Under the pieces are notes generated by a model, which saw only the letters and a program-made list of their open reading frames with translations, had not been told where the DNA came from and did not search any database. The translations under genes and the position numbers were made by a program. A DNA stretch of 7,665 nucleotides, taken from positions 1 through 7,665 of the forward strand of contig JAKAJA010000076.1 of NCBI GenBank assembly GCA_021814085.1. Direction: 5' to 3'. This DNA comes from Acidobacteriota bacterium (GTDB taxonomy: Bacteria > Acidobacteriota > UBA4820 > DSQY01). Below are positions 1 through 6,571 of this stretch, piece after piece. Positions within the stretch are counted from its first letter, which is position 1, and each line of letters starts with the position of its first letter.

Positions 1-1
1 C

Positions 2-1018
2 GTCCCCAAGAAGGAGAAGGACTTGGAGGAGGGGGCCAAGCTCGGGGCCGTGATGGCCGAGGCGACCCTCTTCGCGCGCACCCTCGTGAGCGAACCCTCC
101 AACGTCCTCACCCCCGAGCGCATGGCCGAGGAGGCCAAGAGAGTGGCCAAGGAGGGTGGGCTGGAGATCAAAGTGTACGGCCCCAAGGAGTGCGAGAAGA
201 TGGGCATGGGGGCCTATCTGGCCGTGGCCAAGGGCTCCGCGCACGAGGCCCGCTTCATCCACCTGAGCTATAGGCCCAAGGGCGCCAAATTCCATCTGGG
301 CATCGTGGGGAAGGGCCTCACCTTCGACTCGGGCGGCCTCTCCATCAAGCCCGCCGATGGCATGGGCGCCATGAAGAGCGACATGTCCGGCTCCGCCGCG
401 GTCCTCGGGGCCATGAAGGCCATCGCCGCCCTCAAGCCCAAGGTGGCCGTGGATGCCGTCATGGCCATGGCGGAGAATATGCCCGACGGGGCTGCCTACC
501 GCCCCGGCGATGTGCTCAAGGCCATGAACGGGAAGACCATCGAGGTCCTCAACACGGACGCCGAGGGGCGCCTCACGCTCGCGGACGCCCTCACGTACGT
601 CCAGAAGCAGAAGGTGGACGCGGTCATCGACCTCGCCACCCTTACGGGCGCCTGCGTGGTGGCCTTGGGCCCGGACTTCTCCGGGGCCATGGGGAATGAT
701 CAGGCCCTCATGGACGAGGTCCTCGCCGCCGCCAAGGAATCGGGGGACGAGATTTGGCAGCTCCCCCTGCCCGCCGCCTACAACAAATACATCAAGAGCG
801 ACGTGGCGGACGTGGCCAACATCTCTCGCATCCGCTGGGGAGGCGCCCTCACGGCGGGGCTCTTCCTCCAGAACTTCGTCAAGGAGGGGACCCCCTGGCT
901 CCACCTGGACATCGCCGGCCCGGCCCTGCGGGACGACGACGGCACCGACGCCCACAAGGGCGAAGGGTCCGGTGTTGGGGTGAGGACCCTCGTGCGGTAC
1001 GTCCTGGGGAAGGGATAG
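2..1018 (+). CDS. pepA: Leucyl aminopeptidase (M17 family), C-terminal part, cut at left edge
   Basis: Cytosolic two-metal aminopeptidase that removes N-terminal residues from peptides. The frame is open back to base 2, so the gene begins outside the window; the TTG at 23 is an internal codon, not the start. About 338 residues are present, against roughly 480-500 for the family. The missing part would be the non-catalytic N-terminal domain. The whole catalytic domain is visible. The block VGKGLTFDSGG supplies a metal-ligand Lys (311-313) and Asp (326-328), SIKPADGM the catalytic Lys (347-349), MKSDMSG another Asp ligand (380-382), and the M17 signature NTDAEGRL (551-574) the Asp and Glu ligands (557-559, 563-565) and the catalytic Arg (569-571). 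WLHLDIAGPA and GVGVRTLVRYV near the end are also typical. Residue roles are assigned by analogy with E. coli PepA. No key residue is missing. The TAG stop at 1016-1018 runs directly into an octamer repeat array. Confidence 0.95.
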   Translation, partial: VPKKEKDLEEGAKLGAVMAEATLFARTLVSEPSNVLTPERMAEEAKRVAKEGGLEIKVYGPKECEKMGMGAYLAVAKGSAHEARFIHLSYRPKGAKFHLGIVGKGLTFDSGGLSIKPADGMGAMKSDMSGSAAVLGAMKAIAALKPKVAVDAVMAMAENMPDGAAYRPGDVLKAMNGKTIEVLNTDAEGRLTLADALTYVQKQKVDAVIDLATLTGACVVALGPDFSGAMGNDQALMDEVLAAAKESGDEIWQLPLPAAYNKYIKSDVADVANISRIRWGGALTAGLFLQNFVKEGTPWLHLDIAGPALRDDDGTDAHKGEGSGVGVRTLVRYVLGKG

Positions 1019-1049
1019 AGTCAACGAGTCAACGAGCGAACGAGTTAAC
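1018..1049. repeat. Octamer tandem array directly after pepA
   Basis: Four head-to-tail 8-base units: GAGTCAAC twice, then GAGCGAAC, then GAGTTAAC (consensus GAGNNAAC). The first G is the last base of the pepA TAG stop codon. The array is followed by AGGCGCAAAA (1050-1059), a 10-mer that also occurs inside the heptamer array after sucB. The rest of the 132-base gap to the next gene shows no convincing promoter, terminator or small gene. Confidence 0.8.
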
Positions 1050-1150
1050 AGGCGCAAAAATCCACAGGCCCGAGCGAAGATTGATTCCCTCGCAGAGGTG
1101 CCGATGCACACGGGTTCCCGGATTCTTGGGCAAGTTACCTCCCTCCCCTC

Positions 1151-2275
1151 ATGATCATCCTCCTCTGGTTCCTGGCAGGAGCATGGGTTCTCGGCGCGCT
1201 CTTCGCATTCATCAATTTCCTCCTCCTGCCTAACCTCCCGGAGAAGAGGATGACGGGGGCTCTTCCGTCCATGACCGTGGTCATCCCTGCCCGCAACGAG
1301 GAGGAGGCCATCGAGGAGGCCATCTCGGCGCACTGCAGCCAGGACTACCCAGGCCTGAAGGTCATCGTAGTTGACGACGGATCCACCGACGGGACCCCGC
1401 GGATTCTCGCATCACTGGCCGCACGCCACCACAACCTGGCCATCGTGAGGTGCCCCGAACCCCCTCCGGGTTGGCTCGGCAAGACGCACGCGCTGCACTG
1501 TGGCCTCCTCGAGGTCGCCGCCGACCTCGTGCTCTTCGTCGACGCGGATGTCCTCTACGCTCAGGGGGCCCATGCGCGGTGCGCTGCCCTGATGTCCGCC
1601 GGTGACCTGGATATGCTTGCACTCATCCCGCACCAGACGGGAGGCGGTATGGCCCTCCTCATGGTGTCTCTCCTGGACGCCATACTCCTCTACGGGATGC
1701 CTTCCTTCCTCTATAACGTGCCCATGTTCAAGAAGGTCGCCCTCGGGGCAGGGGCAGGGAACCTGGTGCGCCGGAAAGCCTTCTTGGCTACAGGGGGGTT
1801 CGAAGCCCTCCGAGGGCAGGTCGTGGATGACATCACGTTGGGCCAGCGGATGAAGGCTCTGGCGGGGAGATACCGGCTCGTTCTGGCGAGGGACGCCGTA
1901 TCGGTCCGGATGTACGGGACCCTCCGCCATGCGATTGAGGGGTTCTCCAAGAACATGTACGCCTTTCTGGGGTTCAATCCCCTGCGTGCCCTCTTGGGGT
2001 TCCTGGCGGGCGGTCTCCTCCATTTGGCCCCCCCGGCTCTCCTCTTGGCCGCCCCGTGGTTGTCCCCAAGGCTCTTAATGCCCGCGATAATTGCAACGGG
2101 AACGGAGCTATCGCTCGACGCGGCAATGTGCCTCTGGGCGCGGTATCCCCTCTGGTTCGCCCCCCTATATCCCCTCAGAGCCATCTTCTGGAACGCCACC
2201 CTGGTCCTCTCGGCGTGGCGCTACTACAGGAGGGGCGTTGTCTGGCGGGGACGGACCTATGGGAAGGGGCCCTGA
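1151..2275 (+). CDS. Membrane-anchored family 2 glycosyltransferase, CrtQ/HpnB-like
   Basis: Probable inverting glycosyltransferase transferring sugar from a nucleotide donor at the inner membrane face; the acceptor is unknown. 374 residues. A hydrophobic N-terminal segment (residues 1-26) is followed by a GT-A domain with VVIPARNEEE (43-52), VVDDGSTDGT (73-82), PPGWLGKTHA (105-114), the metal-binding DAD (131-133), GNLVRRKAFLATGGF (203-217) and VVDDITLG (224-231), whose Asp pair probably holds the catalytic base. EGFSKNMYAF (263-272) stands where QxxRW stands in other GT2 enzymes. Three hydrophobic stretches (about 279-304, 307-327, 334-356) suggest C-terminal membrane anchoring. From memory the pattern resembles carotenoid (CrtQ) and hopanoid-associated (HpnB) glycosyltransferases, but no carotenoid or hopanoid gene is adjacent. 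ATG 1151 is the only ATG or GTG upstream of the conserved domain in a frame open from 1085, yet no Shine-Dalgarno precedes it. It uses TTA (2075), ATA (2087) and CTA (2108), codons of a kind avoided by its neighbours. Confidence 0.78.
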   Translation: MIILLWFLAGAWVLGALFAFINFLLLPNLPEKRMTGALPSMTVVIPARNEEEAIEEAISAHCSQDYPGLKVIVVDDGSTDGTPRILASLAARHHNLAIVRCPEPPPGWLGKTHALHCGLLEVAADLVLFVDADVLYAQGAHARCAALMSAGDLDMLALIPHQTGGGMALLMVSLLDAILLYGMPSFLYNVPMFKKVALGAGAGNLVRRKAFLATGGFEALRGQVVDDITLGQRMKALAGRYRLVLARDAVSVRMYGTLRHAIEGFSKNMYAFLGFNPLRALLGFLAGGLLHLAPPALLLAAPWLSPRLLMPAIIATGTELSLDAAMCLWARYPLWFAPLYPLRAIFWNATLVLSAWRYYRRGVVWRGRTYGKGP

Positions 2276-2362
2276 AACGATCCCCGGGTCTACCCATTTC
2301 CGGCAAATCAGAATAAATTAAAGCCTGAATAGTTAGGGGATGAAGGCCGGGGACCGCTTCGA

Positions 2363-2386
2363 CCCTCTCCCGTGGCGGGGAGCGGG
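2363..2386 (+). other. Imperfect hairpin in the sucA leader
   Basis: CCCTCTCCC (2363-2371) can pair with GGGAGCGGG (2378-2386) across a 6-base loop, with 8 of 9 positions Watson-Crick and a single T-C mismatch. No T-run follows, so it is not a typical intrinsic terminator. It could be a degenerate REP-like palindrome or an RNA structure in the sucA 5' leader. Confidence 0.5.
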
Positions 2387-2425
2387 CCTTGGAGCGGGCC
2401 AGCCCAAGCCCTAACCTGCCAATGC

Positions 2426-2432
2426 AAGGAGA
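2426..2432 (+). promoter_or_regulatory. Ribosome-binding site that fixes the sucA start at GTG 2440
   Basis: AAGGAGA lies 7 bases before GTG 2440, an ideal Shine-Dalgarno spacing. The alternative starts TTG 2389 and ATG 2422 lie upstream of this motif and have no comparable site, and ATG 2422 would place the motif inside the coding region. Confidence 0.8.
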
Positions 2433-2439
2433 TCACACC

Positions 2440-5175
2440 GTGTCCCTTGAGAGACCGCCTTCGCCGTCGCGTGCCAGCCTCGCCGCCGTAGCCAACTCGC
2501 CCCTCGTGGACGGGCTCTACCAGCAGTGGAGGGAAGACCCCTCCGCGGTGGGTAGGGAGTGGCAGATCTTTTTCGAGGGGTTCGACCTGGCCACGTGCCC
2601 GCGCACCTGCGTGGCGGCGGACCAGGCCAGGACCCAGTCCCAGGTGGCCAGCCTCATCTACGCCTACAGGAGCCGGGGCCACCTCCTGGCCCAACTGGAC
2701 CCCCTCGGCAACAACCTCGCCAGCCATCCGGACCTGGCCCTGGAGGCCTTCGGCCTCACCGAGGCGGACCTGGGCCGGGTCTTCGACACGGGCCACCTGG
2801 GAGGTCCCGAGCGGGCTCCCCTGCGGGAGATCATCGCCCTCCTCAAGGAGACCTACTGCCGAAACGTGGGGGTGGAGTACATCCACATCCAGGACGTCCG
2901 CGTCCGGCGCTGGCTGCAGGCCCGCATGGAGCCCGCCCGAAACCATCCCTCCCCCACCCGGGAGGAGCGTCTGGAGATCCTCCGCAACCTCAACGACGCG
3001 GAGATCTTCGAGACCTTCACGCAGAGCCGGTATCCGGGCCACAAACGCTTTTCCCTCGAGGGGGCCGAGTCCCTCATCGCGGCCTTCCACGCCCTCGTGG
3101 AGCGGGCCCCCGACCTGGGGGCGGAGGAACTCGTGGTGGGCATGGCCCACCGGGGGCGCCTCAACGTCCTGGCCAACATTTTGGACAAGTCCTACGCCGA
3201 GATCTTCTCGGAGTTCGAGGAAAACATCCCCCCCGAGTCCGTGGGGGGCGATGGCGACGTGAAGTATCACAAGGGTTATTCCTCGGACCACACGAACCGC
3301 GGCGGCAAGGTCCTCCACGTGAGCCTCACGAGCAACCCCAGCCACCTCGAGGCGGTGGACCCGGTGGTGGAGGGCCGCGCGCGCGCCAAGCAGCGCCAGC
3401 GCGACGACATGGAGCACCGAACCAAGGTGATCCCGTTCCTGATCCACGGCGACGCGGCCTTCGCGGGCCAGGGGCTCGTGGCGGAGACGCTGAACCTGAG
3501 CCAGCTGGAGGGATACACCACGGGCGGGACGGTGCACTTCATCGTGAACAACCAGATCGGTTTCACCACCACCCCGAGGGAGGCCCGGTCCACGCCCTAT
3601 TCCACGGACGTGGCCAAGATGATCGAAGCCCCCATCTTCCACGTGAACGGGGACGACCCCGAGGCCGTGGTCTACGTCACGGAGCTGGCCCTGGAGTTCC
3701 GTCAGGCCTTCGGCAAGGACGTGGTGGTGGACATGATCTGCTACCGGCGGCAGGGCCACAACGAGGCGGACGAGCCCGCCTTCACCCAGCCCGTCCTCTA
3801 CAAGAAGATCAAGGACCGGCCCTCCGTGCGCCGTCTCTATGCGAAACAGCTCCTGGAGTCGGGCGTCATCTCCGCCCAGGAGGGCGAAGCGATCACCGCG
3901 CGGTTCCAGGCCCGCCTCCAACAGGCTTTTGAGGAAGTGAAGGCCCACGATGTCACGCCGGCTCCGCCCGCGGTGGGACCCTACTGGACGAAGCTCAAGA
4001 AGGAGTACTCCCCCGATGCAGTGAAGACGGAGGTTCCCGCGGAGGCCCTGAAGGACGTGGCCCGGGCCCTCACGTCCATCCCCGACGGATTCACGCTGAA
4101 CCCCAAGGTGGCGAGGCGGTTGCCCGAGGTCATGCGGGCCGTTGCGGAGGGGGGCAGCGTGGACTGGGCCACGGCGGAGCTCTTGGCCATGGGCTCCCTT
4201 CTGAATGAGGGCACACCCGTGCGCCTGAGCGGCCAGGACAGCGGCCGCGGGACCTTCTCCCAGAGACATTCGGTCTGGCAGGACATGACCACCCAGGAGC
4301 CCTACGTCCCCCTGAACCACATCCGGCCCGGCCAGGCCAAGTTCTGCGTCTACAACTCCATGCTGTCGGAGGCGGCGGTCCTGGGCTTCGACTACGGGTA
4401 CTCCCTCGCCGAGCCCCGCATGCTCGTCATCTGGGAGGCGCAGTTCGGGGACTTCGCCAACGGCGCCCAGGTCATCATCGACCAGTTTCTCGTGAGCTCC
4501 GTGGCCAAGTGGCAGCGGTCCAGCGGCCTCGTCCTCCTCCTTCCCCACGGCATGGAGGGCCAGGGCCCCGAGCACTCCAACGCCTACATGGAACGCTACC
4601 TCGCGGCCTGCGCCGACGACAACATCCAGGTGGTGAACCTGACCACCTCGGCCCAGTATTTCCACGCCCTCCGGCGGCAGGTGAAGCGCGACTTCCGCCG
4701 GCCCCTCGTCGTCATGGCCCCCAAGAGCCTCCTGCGCAGCCCCCTGGCATCCTCTCCCGTAGACGCCATGATCAACGGCCATTTCTCGGAAGTCCTGGAT
4801 GATCCCGAGCCCCCGTCCAATCCCCGGCGCCTAGTCTTCTGCAGCGGGAAAGTCTTCTACGACCTCCTCCAGCGGCGCAGGCAGGACAAGGTGGAAGGGG
4901 TGGCCCTGGTGCGGGTGGAGCAGCTCTACCCCTACCCCGGAGCCCACATGGCTGAGATCGCGGCCCGGTATGGGTCGGCACGGGAGATCGTGTGGGCGCA
5001 AGAGGAGACGCAGAACCGCGGGGGTTGGACCTTCATGTTCCCCCGCCTGTTGGAACTCTTTCCCGCATCGCGGGTGCGCTACGCCGGACGGGCCCCGAGC
5101 GCGAGCCCCGCCGCCGGCTCCCTGGCGGTCCACAAGCGGGAGCAGGAAGCCCTCGTCCGGTCGGCCCTCGAGTAG
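2440..5175 (+). CDS. sucA: 2-oxoglutarate dehydrogenase E1 component
   Basis: Thiamine-diphosphate-dependent decarboxylase that converts 2-oxoglutarate to CO2 and succinylates the lipoyl group of E2; the first subunit of the cytoplasmic TCA-cycle complex. With GTG 2440 as start it has 911 residues, a normal E1o length. An N-terminal E1o segment (about 14-49, SPLVDGLYQQWREDP) leads to the decarboxylase domain. The active-site histidines are seen in GMAHRGRL (His237), KYHKGYSSD (His277) and NPSHLE (His302). The thiamine diphosphate/metal motif starts at HGDAAFAGQG (336-345, Asp338) and ends at NNQIGFTT (370-377). The transketolase-like half carries SGQDSGRGTFSQRH (597-610), WEAQFGDF (665-672) and PHGMEGQGPEHS (702-713). 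E1o-type His residues in place of pyruvate dehydrogenase motifs, plus the adjacent E2 and E3, support 2-oxoglutarate as substrate. There is no fused acyltransferase domain as in mycobacterial Kgd. The stop overlaps a REP-like repeat; sucB starts 72 bases later, probably in the same operon. Confidence 0.96.
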   Translation: MSLERPPSPSRASLAAVANSPLVDGLYQQWREDPSAVGREWQIFFEGFDLATCPRTCVAADQARTQSQVASLIYAYRSRGHLLAQLDPLGNNLASHPDLALEAFGLTEADLGRVFDTGHLGGPERAPLREIIALLKETYCRNVGVEYIHIQDVRVRRWLQARMEPARNHPSPTREERLEILRNLNDAEIFETFTQSRYPGHKRFSLEGAESLIAAFHALVERAPDLGAEELVVGMAHRGRLNVLANILDKSYAEIFSEFEENIPPESVGGDGDVKYHKGYSSDHTNRGGKVLHVSLTSNPSHLEAVDPVVEGRARAKQRQRDDMEHRTKVIPFLIHGDAAFAGQGLVAETLNLSQLEGYTTGGTVHFIVNNQIGFTTTPREARSTPYSTDVAKMIEAPIFHVNGDDPEAVVYVTELALEFRQAFGKDVVVDMICYRRQGHNEADEPAFTQPVLYKKIKDRPSVRRLYAKQLLESGVISAQEGEAITARFQARLQQAFEEVKAHDVTPAPPAVGPYWTKLKKEYSPDAVKTEVPAEALKDVARALTSIPDGFTLNPKVARRLPEVMRAVAEGGSVDWATAELLAMGSLLNEGTPVRLSGQDSGRGTFSQRHSVWQDMTTQEPYVPLNHIRPGQAKFCVYNSMLSEAAVLGFDYGYSLAEPRMLVIWEAQFGDFANGAQVIIDQFLVSSVAKWQRSSGLVLLLPHGMEGQGPEHSNAYMERYLAACADDNIQVVNLTTSAQYFHALRRQVKRDFRRPLVVMAPKSLLRSPLASSPVDAMINGHFSEVLDDPEPPSNPRRLVFCSGKVFYDLLQRRRQDKVEGVALVRVEQLYPYPGAHMAEIAARYGSAREIVWAQEETQNRGGWTFMFPRLLELFPASRVRYAGRAPSASPAAGSLAVHKREQEALVRSALE

Positions 5176-5246
5176 GAGTGTTCTTCCGGTCGCGATTTTA
5201 GAGCGGCCTTCAGGTCGCGATGGGATTCAGGAGCGTAGGAGCGGCT
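5172..5246. repeat. REP-like 25-base tandem repeat between sucA and sucB
   Basis: Two adjacent 25-base copies (5172-5196 and 5197-5221) match at 18 of 25 positions; the last ten bases, GGTCGCGATN-type, are nearly identical, with CTTCCGGTCGCGAT in the first and CTTCAGGTCGCGAT in the second. A third, partial copy, GTAGGAGCGGCT (5235-5246), matches the first copy's GTAGGAG start and the second copy's GAGCGGC. Within copy two, GCGGCC (5203-5208) and GGTCGC (5213-5218) form a 6-bp hairpin (one G-T pair) with a TTCA loop. Copy one contains the sucA TAG stop and the partial copy contains the sucB Shine-Dalgarno. Confidence 0.65.
5238..5241 (+). promoter_or_regulatory. sucB ribosome-binding site inside the partial repeat copy
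   Basis: GGAG lies 6 bases before ATG 5248 and 9 bases before the second ATG at 5251, so either could be the initiator and the protein would differ by one Met. The motif is part of the repeat sequence GTAGGAGCGGCT rather than unique leader sequence. Confidence 0.7.
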
Positions 5247-5247
5247 C

Positions 5248-6567
5248 ATGATGATTGACGTGAAAGTGCCATCGGTAGGGGAGTCGATTACGGAGGGCCT
5301 CCTGGCCGAATGGCTCCGCCAGGACGGCGATGTGGTGGGGACCGATGACCCGCTCTACGTGCTGGAGACGGACAAGGTCACCATGACCGTCAACTCGGAG
5401 CATGCGGGCAAGCTCAAGATAGTCGCGGCCGCGGGCGAACCCGTGAAGATTGGCCAAACGGTGGGCACGCTCGATACGTCCATCCAAGCTCCCGCCGCCG
5501 CCGCATCTCGGCCCGAGCCGGAGAGCCGGAGAGCCGGAGAGCCGGTGAAGGCCGCCGTGCCCCAGACCTCGGGCCCGGCCCTCAACCCCATCGCGGGGCT
5601 CCCCACGGCTAAAGCGAACCTGGCCGCCATGGCGGATTCGGACTCCTTCTCCCCAGCGGTGCGCCGGATGATCGAGGAATACCGCCTGGACCCCGGGGCC
5701 ATTCCCGCCACGGGGCGCGAGGGGCGCCTGACGAAGGAGGACGTGATCGCTTTTCTGGCGAGAGGGGCTCAGGCCCAGGGTCAGGTTCCTCAAGGGATCG
5801 AGCCGGAGAGCCGGAGAGCCGGAGAGCCGGAGAGGCCAAGGGAGAAGCCTAGGGAAAGGACACCTGCGGAGAGGCAGACCCGGGTGCCGATGACGCCCAT
5901 ACGCTCACGGATCGCCGAGCGCATGCTCCTCTCCCAGCAGTCCACCGCCACCCTCACTACGTTTAACGAGGCGGACCTGGGCGCCCTCGTGGACCTGCGC
6001 AAGAAATACCGCGAGACCTTCAAGGCCGCCCACGGCGTGGACCTGACCTACCTCCCCTTCTTCGTGAAGGCCGTGTCGGAGGCCCTCGACGCCGTGCCCG
6101 AACTGGCCTCGTGGATCGAGGGGGCGGAGATCGTGCGCAACAACTACCGGGATGTGGGCATCGCGGTGGCCGCCGAGCAGGGCCTCGCCGTGCCCGTCCT
6201 GAGGGACGTGGACCGCAAGGGCATCCCCCAGCTCCAGCGGGAGATCGAGGACCTGGCCCGGAGGGTGCGCGAGAAGCGGATCACCCTGGAGGATCTCAAA
6301 GGCGCGGTGTTCTCCATCACGAACGCGGGATCTTACGGGGCCCTCATGGGCACCCCCATCCTCAACCCCCCCCAGTCGGGCATCCTGGGCATGTACACCA
6401 TCCAGGATCGGCCCGTGGCGAGGGACGGACAGGTGCTCATCCGGCCCATGATGGTCCTGGCCCTGTCCTACGACCACCGGGCCGTGGACGGCAAGGCCGC
6501 GGGCACGTTCCTCAAGCACGTGGCCGAGACCGTCGCCAACCCCGCGAGGATGCTGTTGGAGATTTGA
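5248..6567 (+). CDS. sucB: Dihydrolipoyl succinyltransferase, E2 of 2-oxoglutarate dehydrogenase
   Basis: Core subunit of the complex: it carries the succinyl group on a swinging lipoyl-lysine and transfers it to CoA. 439 residues, a normal E2 length. Domains in order: one lipoyl domain (about 3-78) with modified Lys43 in ETDKVTMTV (codon 5374-5376); linker 1; peripheral subunit-binding domain (133-170, SFSPAVRRMIEEY to EDVIAFL); linker 2; catalytic domain (about 212-439) with active-site SYDHRAVDG (His410, Asp414). YRDVGIAVAAEQGLAVPVLRD (300-320) and the ending NPARMLLEI fit the succinyl rather than acetyl type, as does the neighbouring sucA. The oddity is in the linkers: both contain the same peptide EPESRRAGEP (90-99 and 185-194), encoded by octamer DNA arrays, and linker 2 is Arg/Glu-rich (ERPREKPRERTPAER) instead of the usual Ala/Pro-rich. 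The gene ends in TGA followed at once by in-frame TAA. lpd follows 96 bases on. Confidence 0.95.
   Translation: MMIDVKVPSVGESITEGLLAEWLRQDGDVVGTDDPLYVLETDKVTMTVNSEHAGKLKIVAAAGEPVKIGQTVGTLDTSIQAPAAAASRPEPESRRAGEPVKAAVPQTSGPALNPIAGLPTAKANLAAMADSDSFSPAVRRMIEEYRLDPGAIPATGREGRLTKEDVIAFLARGAQAQGQVPQGIEPESRRAGEPERPREKPRERTPAERQTRVPMTPIRSRIAERMLLSQQSTATLTTFNEADLGALVDLRKKYRETFKAAHGVDLTYLPFFVKAVSEALDAVPELASWIEGAEIVRNNYRDVGIAVAAEQGLAVPVLRDVDRKGIPQLQREIEDLARRVREKRITLEDLKGAVFSITNAGSYGALMGTPILNPPQSGILGMYTIQDRPVARDGQVLIRPMMVLALSYDHRAVDGKAAGTFLKHVAETVANPARMLLEI
5515..5545. repeat. Octamer array in sucB linker 1
   Basis: Unit GAGCCGGA repeated 3.9 times without a mismatch (31 bases). It encodes EPESRRAGEP in the interdomain linker between the lipoyl and subunit-binding domains. 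Since 8 is not a multiple of 3, the array reads the same octapeptide cycle in all three forward frames and has no stop in any of them. Confidence 0.9.
5800..5834. repeat. Octamer array in sucB linker 2
   Basis: Unit GAGCCGGA repeated four times exactly plus GAG (35 bases). It is in the same codon phase as the array in linker 1 and encodes EPESRRAGEPE between the subunit-binding and catalytic domains. Including the preceding C, bases 5799-5830 are identical to 5514-5545: a perfect 32-base direct repeat whose copies begin 285 bases apart. Confidence 0.9.
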
Positions 6568-6571
6568 TAAG

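Larger units (their letters stand above)
2276..2439 (+). other. Leader region upstream of sucA: AT-rich patch plus hairpin
   Basis: A 164-base gap between the glycosyltransferase stop and the chosen sucA start. Bases 2306-2335 are strikingly A/T-rich for this window and are the most likely place for a promoter, but I cannot match a convincing -35/-10 pair. After it come an imperfect hairpin (2363-2386) and a direct repeat GGAGCGGGCC at 2379-2388 and 2391-2400. GTTAGGG (2332-2338) and CCCTAAC (2409-2415) are complementary and could pair to enclose the hairpin. No small gene is apparent. Confidence 0.4.

Noticed and set aside
1081..1109. TTGATT as a -35 box for the glycosyltransferase
   Set aside because: No acceptable -10 hexamer lies 16-18 bases downstream; the sequence there is GC-rich.
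1111..1120. CGGGTTCCCG as a terminator after pepA
   Set aside because: It is a perfect palindrome with room for only about three pairs and a tight loop, and no T-run follows it.
754..1233. A + strand frame of 159 codons running from pepA across the gap into the glycosyltransferase
   Set aside because: It is out of frame with both genes, is Arg/Pro/Gly-rich as expected of a shifted GC-rich frame, and has no ribosome-binding site or domain.
2559..3932. A + strand frame of 457 codons inside sucA
   Set aside because: A shifted-frame shadow with a Gly/Pro/Arg-rich low-complexity product, wholly within the well-supported sucA.
2308..4782. Long antisense reading frame (824 codons) covering most of sucA
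   Set aside because: Its codons are exactly phase-aligned with sucA, so it stays open simply because sucA avoids TTA, CTA and TCA there. Its 3' end is a TCA at 2308 and upstream it is limited by the CTA codon at 4831. The product has a His/Gly/Val-rich composition and no recognisable domain.
5515..5834. The sucB octamer arrays as a CRISPR array
   Set aside because: Units are 8 bases and directly adjacent with no unique spacers, and no cas gene is present.
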